Of a stretch of 64,000 bases of DNA, positions 17,231 to 24,823 are shown in pieces. The position numbers were made by a program, and so were the translations under genes. The notes under the pieces were generated by a model. The model searched no databases. It worked only from the letters and a program-made list of their open reading frames with translations, and was not told the origin of the DNA. Location of the stretch: NCBI RefSeq assembly GCF_012223425.1, contig NZ_CP038799.1, positions 4,200,249 to 4,264,248 on the forward strand, read 5' to 3'. Positions within the stretch are counted from its first letter, which is position 1. Every line of letters starts with the position of its first letter. The stretch is from Mycolicibacterium frederiksbergense (GTDB taxonomy: Bacteria > Actinomycetota > Actinomycetes > Mycobacteriales > Mycobacteriaceae).

Positions 17231-18525
17231 GGCAGCACCGCCGTGACGATCGTGGGGCCGGTGACCGGACTGGACACCGTGAAGGTGCCACGGGCCGCCC
17301 GCACCCGTTCGGCCAGGCCGCGCAGGCCCGTCGAATCCTCGTCGGTGTCGATGTGCGCGCCGCCGCGACCGTCGTCGAACACCGAGACGTGCAGGGTGTT
17401 CGCGGCCTCGTCGGTGCGCACCGTCACCACCGCCTGGGTGGCGTCGGCGTGCCTGGCCACATTCGTCAGCGCCTCGGCGACGACGAAGTAGGCGCACGCC
17501 TCGACCTCCTCGGGCAGCCGGGCCGGCAGGTGGATGTCGAGAGTGGTGGGCACACCTGAGGTTTCGGTTCGCTGCACCACCGCCGAGAGTGCGGCGTCCA
17601 GACCGCGATCGGCCAGGATGGTCGGGGCGATACCGCGCACCACGTTGCGCAACTCGGCCAGTGCGCTCATCGCGTCACCGTGGGCCTCGGTGATCAGCTT
17701 GCGTGCGGTGGGCAGGTCGGTGTCCAGTTTCGTCTGGGCCAGCCCGATGGTCATGGCCAGCGACACCAGTCGCGGCTGCACGCTGTCGTGCAGATCGCGT
17801 TCGATGCGGTGCCGTTCGGTCTGTGCGGAGGTGACCGCGCCCGCACGCGCCTGCGACAGCGCACTCACCTCGTGTTGGAGCGCCGCGGTCGGCGAGGCCG
17901 ACAACAGCCAGCGGTCGATCCTGGCATCCAGGGCGGGCGCGAAGACCAGGATCGCCACCGCCGCCACCAACCCCAGCACCGCGAGTAGCCACGCGAGCGC
18001 CGGCGAGATGAACCGCAGCCCGGCGTCGTCATCGCTGCGCTGGATCGCCAGGGCGGCGGCCGGGCCGAGGAAGGCGAAGGTGAGCAGCGCGACCGCGAGC
18101 CCGGTGACCAGTAGGTCATAGGTCATCCGCAGGAAGTGCTGGCCGGTCGCCTTCCAGAACCGGGCACTGCTGATGTCGAGCCACAGCTGGTGGGCCCACC
18201 CTTGAAATCCGGTGTGGTGCGACAGTGCCCGCGCCGGCACCGGGATCTGCAGGCCGAAAACCGCTTCGCTGCGCAGCCGTTCCACTCGTTCGACTCCGCG
18301 CATCAGATAGACGAACACCACGCCCGCGAGCAGGAATCCGACGATGGAGAAGATCGACGAGATCCCGATGACCATGATGGACAGTGGAATCCAGAACCAC
18401 ACGACGGCCAGGACGGCGCCGGTGATCATCGACGCCGTCGGCACGACGCCGATGTGGCGGAAGCGTTGTTGGGGGGCAGGCTCCGCGGGGGCGGTGACGG
18501 GAGCAACCGACGTGATGGCGACCAT
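17218..18525 (-). CDS. Sensor histidine kinase, HisKA_3 type
   Basis: Kinase of 435 aa, NarX/DesK class. The N-terminal half holds a paired-helix sensor region (helices near 35-78 and 138-200) like the sensor domain found in actinobacterial envelope-stress kinases. The dimerisation helix carries H246 in ERHRIERDLHDSVQPRL, and the ATPase domain shows ALTNVARHA (N box), VFDDGRGG and STGLRGLAERV. It overlaps the response-regulator gene by 13 bp. Start is the ATG at 18525, about 125 bp upstream of the divergent oxidoreductase start at 18650, so both promoters share this gap. Confidence 0.9.
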   Translation of the reverse strand: MVAITSVAPVTAPAEPAPQQRFRHIGVVPTASMITGAVLAVVWFWIPLSIMVIGISSIFSIVGFLLAGVVFVYLMRGVERVERLRSEAVFGLQIPVPARALSHHTGFQGWAHQLWLDISSARFWKATGQHFLRMTYDLLVTGLAVALLTFAFLGPAAALAIQRSDDDAGLRFISPALAWLLAVLGLVAAVAILVFAPALDARIDRWLLSASPTAALQHEVSALSQARAGAVTSAQTERHRIERDLHDSVQPRLVSLAMTIGLAQTKLDTDLPTARKLITEAHGDAMSALAELRNVVRGIAPTILADRGLDAALSAVVQRTETSGVPTTLDIHLPARLPEEVEACAYFVVAEALTNVARHADATQAVVTVRTDEAANTLHVSVFDDGRGGAHIDTDEDSTGLRGLAERVRAARGTFTVSSPVTGPTIVTAVLPCAS

Positions 18526-18649
18526 GCCACCAACCTATGGACTCCCGCGCCGCGGCAACACCGCGTTTCCCCGCCGGCCTGGTGGGGGTTAACCCCCGGA
18601 TCGGCCGATCCCGGTGTCGATGTGGCGCTCCCGTGCCAGAATCGCCGAC

Positions 18650-19543
18650 GTGCGAGTCGGAATGACGATGCCGGTCATGGAACCGGACCTGGACGCGGTG
18701 ACCCTCAAGACCTGGGCGAAGGTGATCGATGACGGCCCGTTCTCGTCGCTGTGCTGGGGCGAACGTATCGCCTTCGACAACCCGGACTCGATGACGCTGC
18801 TCGGGGCGCTGGCCGCCTGGACCGACCGGGTGCGGCTGGTGACGACGGTGGTGGTGCCGCAACTGCACGATCCGGTGGCACTGGCCAAGGCGCTGGCCAC
18901 CGGTGATGTGCTCAGCGGTGGCCGCCTGACGGTGGGCCTGGGCGTCGGTGGCAGACACGAGGACTACGAGGCGGTCGGCGCCGACACCGCCACTCAGACC
19001 ATGCGCGCCATGGCCGAGCGGGTCGCGGTGATGAAGCGGGTCTGGGCGGGGGAGAAGGTCACCGACTCGGTGTTGCCGGTGGGTCCGCCGCCGGTGCAAC
19101 CGGGCGGTCCCGAGCTGCTGGTGGGCACCATCGGCCCCAAGACGGTGCGCAGCGCGGCGGGCTGGGCGGCCGGGCTGGCGGGCACCACCCTGGACCTCGA
19201 CGCCGACCAGCAGAATGCCCTGTTCGACGTGGCCCGGGAGGCCTGGGATGCGGCAGGGAAGCCGAAACCGCATCTGGCGACGTCGTTCTGGTTCGCGATC
19301 GGTGAACCGGACGCTGCGCGCGAGCAGGTGCGCCATCACCTGCTGCGGTACATGAACTGGATCCCCGAGGAGTTCGTCGACGCGATAGCCCCGACCACGG
19401 GATGGTCGGGCAGCCAGGACGAACTACTCGCCGTGCTGCGCCGTTTCGAGAGCATCGGCGCCGACGAGGTGCACCTGATCCCGACATCGGATGACATCGA
19501 GCAGGTGCACCGCGTCGCCGAGGTGATCGGCGATCTCGGCTAG
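18650..19543 (+). CDS. LLM-class flavin-dependent oxidoreductase
   Basis: Luciferase-like (bacterial luciferase/F420 fold) protein of about 297 aa from the GTG at 18650. CAGAAT at 18638-18643, 6 bp upstream, fits a leaderless start; an ATG at 18614 gives a longer version with no family similarity at its N-terminus. Typical parts are VRVGMTMPVMEPD, RVRLVTTVVVPQLHDPVALAKALAT, and LSGGRLTVGLGVGGRHEDYEAVG. Mycobacterial members use FMN or F420; nothing here settles which, and the substrate is unknown. The gene is divergent from the kinase operon. Confidence 0.87.
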   Translation: MRVGMTMPVMEPDLDAVTLKTWAKVIDDGPFSSLCWGERIAFDNPDSMTLLGALAAWTDRVRLVTTVVVPQLHDPVALAKALATGDVLSGGRLTVGLGVGGRHEDYEAVGADTATQTMRAMAERVAVMKRVWAGEKVTDSVLPVGPPPVQPGGPELLVGTIGPKTVRSAAGWAAGLAGTTLDLDADQQNALFDVAREAWDAAGKPKPHLATSFWFAIGEPDAAREQVRHHLLRYMNWIPEEFVDAIAPTTGWSGSQDELLAVLRRFESIGADEVHLIPTSDDIEQVHRVAEVIGDLG

Positions 19544-19620
19544 ACCGAAACCACGGCCAGTCCCGGAACGTCGCGACTGAACGGACTTACAGTGTTGTTC
19601 GGGCGGTGTCGAGTGTTCGA

Positions 19621-19968
19621 TCACCATGCGCCGATCGGCGGGTCGAACACGAAGGAGCCATTCGATTCGAGGTTGAACGGCGCAGCCTTGGAGCCGACAA
19701 CCGCCTTGGTGGAGTCGTGGACCTCGCCTTGGGCGTTCACCACACCCAGATCGCCATTCCTGGTCTCACCCAGGCCGCGCGCCTCCCCGTAGTCGGCGGA
19801 GCGCAGGGCGTTGTCGTCGATCAGCAACGCCTGGCGGCTGGTGACCCGCGGGGAGGGTGCCACCTCGGTGACGTCAGCGTTGGCGACCGCACTACCGATG
19901 CTCATGAACGCCGCGGTGGCGGCGAAGGTGCCGAGACCGAAGGCGGTGATCTTCGTGGTGGCAATCAT
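19621..19968 (-). CDS. Small secreted protein of unknown function
   Basis: A 115-aa product with a clear Sec signal peptide: charged start MIATTK, hydrophobic core, then SAVANAD with likely cleavage after ANA (near residue 31). The mature part of about 84 residues has no cysteines and is rich in Asp, Asn, Val and Gly. A ribosome site (AAAGGGGAC) precedes the ATG at 19968. I do not recognise the family. The stop lies about 80 bp from the end of the convergent oxidoreductase gene. Confidence 0.75.
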   Translation of the reverse strand: MIATTKITAFGLGTFAATAAFMSIGSAVANADVTEVAPSPRVTSRQALLIDDNALRSADYGEARGLGETRNGDLGVVNAQGEVHDSTKAVVGSKAAPFNLESNGSFVFDPPIGAW

Positions 19969-20119
19969 CTCTGGGTGTCCCCTTTGGTCTGGCGGCCTGT
20001 GGAGGCCGGATACCTGGGAACGCTACGGCCCGAAAGCGCCACAACGGCGGGTGGGCAAGGCTATTCCCAACCACTTCACAGGCGGCGGCTGACTAACTGT
20101 CAGGAACGGCGTCCTCTCC

Positions 20120-20997
20120 TCAGGCGCCGGTGAGGTCATAGACGTGCTCGGGCGTGACGAGCGCTGTCACGGCCTTGGCGATCTGTGGCCGCATGGTCCT
20201 CGGGGACATCGGAGTTGACCGAAACCGACAGCGTCGCATCCATTTCCGGCAGATAGACCAGTACCGTCGTGAACCCGGGGGGCTGGGGCGGCCAACCGGA
20301 GCGCCTGAGTTTCGGGCCTCAACAGCGCACCGGTGCCCAGCGTTCTTGCCCACCTGCTCAAGTCCGCGGTGGTCGACACGATCTTGCCGGCAGCGTCGGC
20401 CCAGGACGGATTGCAGAACGTCGCGTCAATGACAGGACCGTCCGGCAGCTCCAGGTAGCCGTGCGTGTGCGGGCCGGTTAGTGCCCCGTTGTCGGGGTAG
20501 GAGGTCCGGGAGAGCCCGGCGGGTACGAAGATGTGCTGCCGCAGGTATTCACCGAACGGCAGGCCGCTAATCTTCTGGACGACAAGTGCCGGAGCACGGT
20601 GTTGGTGTTGCTGTACCGATAGTCCGAGCCCGGCGCGAAATGGGGCGGGTGCGAGAAGGCGACGTCGACCAGTCGCTACGGAGTCTGAGCGAAGGCGTCG
20701 GGTCCGCCGGAGGACTCGGCCAGGAGCGCGCCGACGAAAGCGCCGTCATCGCTTAGTCGAACGGGCCGCTGCGCATGCGTCCCAGCATGTCCAGGGTGAT
20801 CGTGTCGCCGTCGGGGACACCGCCGACGTAACGCGAGGTCGGATGGCTGAGGCTGATGCGGCCTTGATCCACCAGCTGCAGCACGGCGGTACCGGCCGGC
20901 GCTCAACTCCGGCTAGGCGGAGGCGGGCGGTGCGACGGGCCCGCACACCGCCATGAGAGCGCAGGGCGATGGTGACGGCAAACCGGATGCCACGCAC
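20120..20997 (-). pseudogene. Decayed serine hydrolase (beta-lactamase / DD-peptidase-like)
   Basis: Read in pieces from several frames of the minus strand, this stretch rebuilds a class-C beta-lactamase-like hydrolase: LQLVDQGRISLSHP and GDTITLDMLGRM near 20870-20780, FVGALLAESSGGPDAFAQTP near 20735-20680, YRYSNTNTVL near 20620-20580, then NPSWADAAGKIVSTTADLSRWARTLGTGALL (20410-20300) and FTTVLVYLPEMDATLSVSVNSDVPED (20270-20190). YSN is the family's second catalytic motif. Multiple frameshifts separate the pieces, and the region that should carry the SxxK nucleophile, just before LQLVDQG, is missing. The start MRGIRFAVTIAL at 20997 looks like a remaining signal peptide. It is not functional. 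Confidence 0.75.
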
Positions 20998-21176
20998 GGA
21001 CGACCTCGCTTCTCGCGACAGAGCGTAGTCCGACTAAATCAAGATGGCGGTGAGAGGGTGGGTTTATTGGCTGGTGAGAGCCGATCTCCGGCTATGCCGC
21101 GGGTAGCGGGTCGGGCCGATCGACGCACCTTTCGCAAACGCTGTCTCGGTGGCTGTGCACGGTCACAAGAAGATCA

Positions 21177-21335
21177 TTCATCCACACCGTCGCCGACTAC
21201 GGTCACGACTTCCCCGATCAGGCCACCATGGGTCTGTTCCGGGAGGATTGGACACCCAAACCGGTGGTCGCGGTGGTCACCCAGGTGATCGCGGAGAACC
21301 ACGCGATCAACGCGGCGGGTGCCCTCTCGGTCTAG
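21177..21335 (+). pseudogene. C-terminal remnant of a larger enzyme (possibly a glycoside hydrolase)
   Basis: The frame from 21177 reads FIHTVADYGHDFPD, then MGLFREDWTPKPVVAVVTQVI, to the TAG at 21333-21335. This looks like the conserved tail of a secreted glycoside-hydrolase-type protein, but the rest of the gene is absent: upstream sequence (20998-21176) gives no matching frame and abuts the decayed hydrolase. The assignment to a hydrolase is tentative; that it is a genuine fragment is suggested by the coherent tail and good codon use. It ends 18 bp before the GIY-YIG gene. Confidence 0.4.
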
Positions 21336-21353
21336 GCGGCTAGGCTGAGGGAC

Positions 21354-21986
21354 ATGGCTGAGTCGATATCCGCGAAGAAGAGTGCCGCCGCGGTGGCGAA
21401 TTTCCTTGCTGCTCAGCTGTATACGCGGGATGAGGTGTTCCGCGACCTGGATGTGGTGCCCGCCGCGGCCGGTGCCTACGGGTGGTGGTTCCGCGAGATT
21501 CCGGGCGGTATCGACACCGCCGGCTGCGAACAACGTGACGGATTCACGTTGCTGTACGTCGGTATCAGCCCCGGGCCGCCGCGGGCCGACGGCAAGCCGC
21601 GCGCTCCCCAGGATCTGCGCAAACGCATCCGGTACCACTTCGGTGCGAGCAATGCCGGCGCAGACGGGTCCACGCTGCGCAAATCGCTCGGCGTGCTGCT
21701 CGGTGAGCAGCTCGGCTTCGCGCTGCGCCGGATCGGCTCGGGCAAAAGGCAGACCTTCGCCGGCGGCGAGGCCGTCCTGACCCAGTGGATGGCCGAGAAC
21801 GCCGCGGTCTCCTGGGTGCTGCATCCCGAGCCGTGGTTCCTGGAACCCAAGCTGATCAGTGCGCTGGTGCTGCCGCTGAACTTCCAGGACAACGACCGCA
21901 ACGCCTTCGCCCCGGAACTCAAGAGGCTCCGCAAGGACGCCGGGGTGAAGGCCGGCAAGATGCGCGTGCTGGCGGAGTGGACTTAG
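21354..21986 (+). CDS. GIY-YIG nuclease-family protein
   Basis: Protein of 210 aa. The GIY-YIG-like elements are AGAYGWWFRE (GAY) and LLYVGISPG (YVG), followed by LRKRIRYHFG with the conserved Arg and the LRKSLGVLL helix. The catalytic Glu may be in PWFLEPKLISAL. Stand-alone members of this family in actinobacteria have no settled role; some belong to repair or defence, so DNA cleavage is possible but not shown. It follows the remnant at 21177-21335 and is convergent, 4 bp apart, with the small gene ending at 21991. Confidence 0.75.
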   Translation: MAESISAKKSAAAVANFLAAQLYTRDEVFRDLDVVPAAAGAYGWWFREIPGGIDTAGCEQRDGFTLLYVGISPGPPRADGKPRAPQDLRKRIRYHFGASNAGADGSTLRKSLGVLLGEQLGFALRRIGSGKRQTFAGGEAVLTQWMAENAAVSWVLHPEPWFLEPKLISALVLPLNFQDNDRNAFAPELKRLRKDAGVKAGKMRVLAEWT

Positions 21987-21990
21987 CCGG

Positions 21991-22284
21991 CTAGGACGTC
22001 GCTCGCTGGCGCGCCGCCTTGAGTTCGGCGAGCAGCGCGTCCACCTCTGCGCGCCGGTCGGCGGGAACCATCAACGAATAGAACGTGCCGACCGAGATCG
22101 TGAGCTGCAGAAGCTCCTCGCGGTCGCCACCGAACAGTTTCTTGCGCCGGCTGAACTCCTTGACCTCGGTGCCCGCGTACTTGTCGGCGGGATTGCGTCC
22201 GATCGAGTTGTTGGCACGCAGTTTCTCCACCCACACGCCGTCGATCACGATGCTCTCTCCGTTGATTCCGTCGATGCGAAACAT
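21991..22284 (-). CDS. Small conserved hypothetical protein
   Basis: About 97 aa from the ATG at 22284, beginning MFRIDGINGESIVIDG. TACGAT six bp upstream makes this a good leaderless start. A longer reading from the ATG at 22362 (123 aa) shares its CATG with the divergent cyclotransferase start and runs through the 26-bp palindrome, so it is less likely. Visible parts: VWVEKLRANNSIGRNPADK, EVKEFSRRKKLFGGDREELLQL (charged helix), and a C-terminal helix that starts ADRRAEVDALLAELK. No family is recognised. Length and charge suggest a small cytoplasmic binding protein. Confidence 0.65.
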   Translation of the reverse strand: MFRIDGINGESIVIDGVWVEKLRANNSIGRNPADKYAGTEVKEFSRRKKLFGGDREELLQLTISVGTFYSLMVPADRRAEVDALLAELKAARQRATS

Positions 22285-22317
22285 CAGCAGATCGTAGCCG
22301 CGGGGCGCGTTATCGAC

Positions 22318-22343
22318 CTGCCTTCGAGCGCGCTCGAAGGCAG
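22318..22343. promoter_or_regulatory. Perfect 26-bp palindrome between divergent genes
   Basis: CTGCCTTCGAGCG (22318-22330) is followed directly by its exact reverse complement (22331-22343), with no spacer and no mismatch. It lies 34 bp upstream of the leaderless start at 22284 and 5 bp upstream of a -10-like TAGAAC (22349-22354) for the cyclotransferase at 22361. The position covers the -35 region of the plus-strand gene, so an operator for a dimeric regulator is the best reading. It is not the mycobacterial SOS box, which has the half-sites TCGAAC/GTTCGA. Confidence 0.65.
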
Positions 22344-22360
22344 CAGGGTAGAACGGAGCC

Positions 22361-23128
22361 ATGTGGCGAGTTGCTTCCCGGTCGGTGCTGACATCTCTGG
22401 TTCTCGCCGGGACGGTGGTCGTCGCACCCGTGGCGCAGGCCGAACCCGTGCCCGTCATCGTGCCCACCGTGGTGGCGGTGGTGCCCCATGATCCCGGCGC
22501 CTACAGCGAGGGGCTGGAGTTCGATGGCCCGGCGCTGTATGAGGCCACCGGCGAGGTGGGCAAATCGGAACTGCGGCAAGTTGATCCGGCCACGGGAGCG
22601 GTGATCCGCGCGGTGCCGCTGCCGAATGACTATTTCGGGGAGGGCATCGCCGTCGTGGGGGACAGCATCTGGCAGCTGACCTATCGGGACGGCGTTGCCA
22701 TCGAATGGGACAAGGCGACGTTCACGCCGCGTCGCGAGGTACCCATTCAGGGGCAGGGCTGGGGCCTGTGTCATGACGGAGCCCGTTTCATCGCGAGCGA
22801 CGGCAGCGACCGGCTGCGGTTCTTCGATCCGGCCTTCACCGAAACCGGCAGCATCCAGGTGACCCGCGACGGTCAACCCCTGAGCGGTCTGAACGAACTC
22901 GAGTGCGTCAACGGCCAGGTGTGGGCGGCCGCGTGGCCGGACGACACCTTCGTCCGGATCGATCCCGGGACCGGGGTGGTGAATCTGGTCGCCGACGTCT
23001 CCACGCTCTGGCCCGCCGAGCAACGCAATTCACGGCTGGTCGTCAGCGGGATCGCGCACATCGCCGGCTCTGAGTACCTGATCAGTGGCAAGGAATGGCC
23101 GCAGAGCTACCGGGTGCTGCTGCCGTAG
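22361..23128 (+). CDS. Glutaminyl-peptide cyclotransferase (secreted, beta-propeller type)
   Basis: Protein of 255 aa with a signal peptide (about 1-27, ending PVAQAEP) and the five-bladed propeller pattern of plant/bacterial-type glutamine cyclotransferases: DPGAYSEGLEFDG, LYEATGEVGKSELRQVD, YFGEGIAVVGDSIWQLTYRDG, LNELECVNGQVWAAAW, and NSRLVVSGIAHI. The enzyme converts N-terminal Gln to pyroglutamate in exported proteins. TAGAAC at 22349-22354 and GGAG at 22355-22358 support the start at 22361. Its stop overlaps the end of the convergent SDR gene by about 20 bp. Confidence 0.87.
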   Translation: MWRVASRSVLTSLVLAGTVVVAPVAQAEPVPVIVPTVVAVVPHDPGAYSEGLEFDGPALYEATGEVGKSELRQVDPATGAVIRAVPLPNDYFGEGIAVVGDSIWQLTYRDGVAIEWDKATFTPRREVPIQGQGWGLCHDGARFIASDGSDRLRFFDPAFTETGSIQVTRDGQPLSGLNELECVNGQVWAAAWPDDTFVRIDPGTGVVNLVADVSTLWPAEQRNSRLVVSGIAHIAGSEYLISGKEWPQSYRVLLP

Positions 23129-24012
23129 AGCAGCTGTGCGCTCGTCTCCCACAGGTCGCGTGCCTTGTCGGTGTCATAGGACTCCATCGAGGACCGGATC
23201 GGTGTGGCGCCCTCGAAGTACTCACCGGTGACCCCGTCGAACTCCGGGTCGGTGGCCAGCGCGGCCAACCGTGCCCCCGATATCGCGACGGAGTTGACGT
23301 TGGGCAGCGCGCGTAGCAGCGGAGACACGATGCGCCACAATACTTTTTGCGCCGGGGTGTAGTCGCGGGACAGACCCGAGGACGGCATCAGTCCGGGGTC
23401 GAATGCCGTGACGGTGACGCCCTGGGCGCCGTGGCCGAGCCGGCGGTCGATTTCGTAGGTGTAGAGCACATTGCACAGCTTCGAGGTGGTGTAGCGACGC
23501 CGGCCGTCGACCGGCTCGCCGGGCTGCGGGTGGGCGAGTGCCGCCGCCGAGGTGTAGTGCGGGTGTGGCATCCCGGTGAACTTCTTGGGATCGTGAGTTC
23601 CGCTGGCGACCATCACGATCCGGGCCGGCGTGACGAGGTGCTCACGCAGCCCCTCGATCAGCGCGAAGTGCCCCAGATGGTTGACACCGAACGTCGTCTC
23701 CACACCGTCTTCGGTCTGTTGGAGGGCGGACACCACCTGAAGGCCTGCGTTGCCGACGACCGCGTGCAACGGCGGCAGGCCGGCTGCAGCGAACGCGACG
23801 GTGAAGTCGCGCACCGAACGCAGCGACGCCAGATCACAGGCCAGCACCGTGCACCGGTCGGGGGAGCCGAGCTGGGCGACGGCCGCCTCTCCACGAGACA
23901 CGTCGCGGACGGCCAGCACGACATGCCATTCGTCGCGTGTCAGGATCGCACGTGCGCACTCGAGTCCCAGGCCTGCGCTGGCCCCGGTGATGATGACCGA
24001 TCTGGTGTTCAT
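23107..24012 (-). CDS. Short-chain dehydrogenase/reductase
   Basis: Rossmann-fold oxidoreductase of 301 aa. The cofactor motif TGASAGLG is at residues 9-16, ACDLASL follows as the adenine contact, NAG marks the core strand, the catalytic Ser is in MVASGTHD and the YTTSK motif supplies Tyr and Lys. R33 or R36 after the second strand suggests NADP preference. The length and the C-terminal FEGATPIRSS region match the protochlorophyllide-reductase-like (retinol-dehydrogenase-like) SDR group. The gene overlaps the TetR gene upstream by 4 bp and is co-transcribed with it, so the regulator probably controls this enzyme. Substrate is unknown. Confidence 0.88.
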   Translation of the reverse strand: MNTRSVIITGASAGLGLECARAILTRDEWHVVLAVRDVSRGEAAVAQLGSPDRCTVLACDLASLRSVRDFTVAFAAAGLPPLHAVVGNAGLQVVSALQQTEDGVETTFGVNHLGHFALIEGLREHLVTPARIVMVASGTHDPKKFTGMPHPHYTSAAALAHPQPGEPVDGRRRYTTSKLCNVLYTYEIDRRLGHGAQGVTVTAFDPGLMPSSGLSRDYTPAQKVLWRIVSPLLRALPNVNSVAISGARLAALATDPEFDGVTGEYFEGATPIRSSMESYDTDKARDLWETSAQLLYGSSTR

Positions 24013-24614
24013 TTCTCCTCCAACAGGATTGGGATCAGCGCCTCGACGGCTTGGATCAACCGGACGTACATCCGGTCGACATCGGTAGAGTCGGGTTCGA
24101 GCTGCTCGGCGAAGAACACGCCGTCCGACATCGCGGTGGCGACGGCGGCGAGTTCGGTGACCACCCGTTCGGCCTGCTCCGGTGTCACGCCGTCGGGCAG
24201 CATCTGGCGGATCACCTCGGCGAATCCGGCGATCGCGGTGTCGCGGACCCGCCGGATCGCCGCAGCCACGGCGGGATGGTCGCCGCGTTCGAGCGACAAC
24301 ATGTACATCAGCCGGAAGAAGTCCGGGTTGGCGACCATGAGTTTCGCGACGGCGGCTCGTTGGGTCTCGATATCGGGGCTGTTGCGCGGGATCTGCGCGA
24401 AGTACCGCTCGGCGCCGCGCTCCATGACGGCGGCCAGCACGCCCTCCTTGGAGCCGAAGTGCCAGTAGATGGAACTGGCGGGCAGGCCGGTTTCTCGGCG
24501 GATGTGGCTGATCGAGGTGGCCGCGTAGCCCTGGGTGGACATCAGTCGCTCGGTCGCGTCGAGGATCACCTCGCGGGAGTCCTCGCCCTGGCGTTGGCGC
24601 TTGGTCGGTGTCAT
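24009..24614 (-). CDS. TetR-family regulator
   Basis: Repressor of 201 aa. The N-terminal helix-turn-helix is clear (ILDATERLMSTQGYAATSISHI, GLPASSIYWHFGSKEGVL), followed by a helical ligand-binding domain with no recognisable signature. The ATG at 24614 is preferred, since the frame further upstream runs through the operator. A perfect inverted repeat at 24628-24651 lies 13 bp before the start and is the likely autoregulatory operator. It sits directly ahead of the SDR gene with a 4-bp overlap. Confidence 0.88.
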   Translation of the reverse strand: MTPTKRQRQGEDSREVILDATERLMSTQGYAATSISHIRRETGLPASSIYWHFGSKEGVLAAVMERGAERYFAQIPRNSPDIETQRAAVAKLMVANPDFFRLMYMLSLERGDHPAVAAAIRRVRDTAIAGFAEVIRQMLPDGVTPEQAERVVTELAAVATAMSDGVFFAEQLEPDSTDVDRMYVRLIQAVEALIPILLEEK

Positions 24615-24627
24615 CGGCGTCGATTCC

Positions 24628-24651
24628 TGTCTGTAAGGATCGTTACAGACA
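24628..24651. promoter_or_regulatory. TetR operator (perfect inverted repeat)
   Basis: TGTCTGTAA (24628-24636), spacer GGATCG, TTACAGACA (24643-24651): 9-bp arms without mismatch. TNTGTAA...TTACANA is the common shape of TetR operators. It is placed just upstream of the TetR start codon on the minus strand, where binding would block transcription of the TetR-SDR pair. Confidence 0.8.
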
Positions 24652-24685
24652 CGGTAGCAGAGAGCCGACCGGCGGGCAGGATAGG

Positions 24686-24823
24686 TACGCCGCGCTGACC
24701 GCATTGCAGGGTCGCCAATCTGCACGGATTACCGGCCAGGCGGGTGACATCTCGACCGGTGCCGCCGCCTATGCCCGGACCGACTCCGACGGATCGGATG
24801 CCATCACGTCGGTGGAGGTGTGA
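24686..24823 (+). pseudogene. C-terminal remnant of a type VII secretion partner protein
   Basis: The frame reads AALTALQGRQSARITGQAGD, then ISTGAAAYARTDSDGSDAI to a TGA at 24821-24823. This matches the tail of the ~100-residue DUF2580/ESX-associated helical-hairpin proteins that often precede mycobacterial WXG-type toxins. The N-terminal half is missing: the frame loses similarity at about 24686, next to the TetR promoter. The stop overlaps the toxin start (GTGA, 24820-24823), the normal coupling in such operons. The toxin has therefore lost its usual promoter and its secretion partner. Confidence 0.6.

Noticed and set aside
22285..22362. Longer start (ATG 22362) for the small minus-strand gene
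   Set aside because: It would code through the 26-bp palindrome and share its start bases with the divergent gene; a leaderless start at 22284 with TACGAT upstream is better supported.
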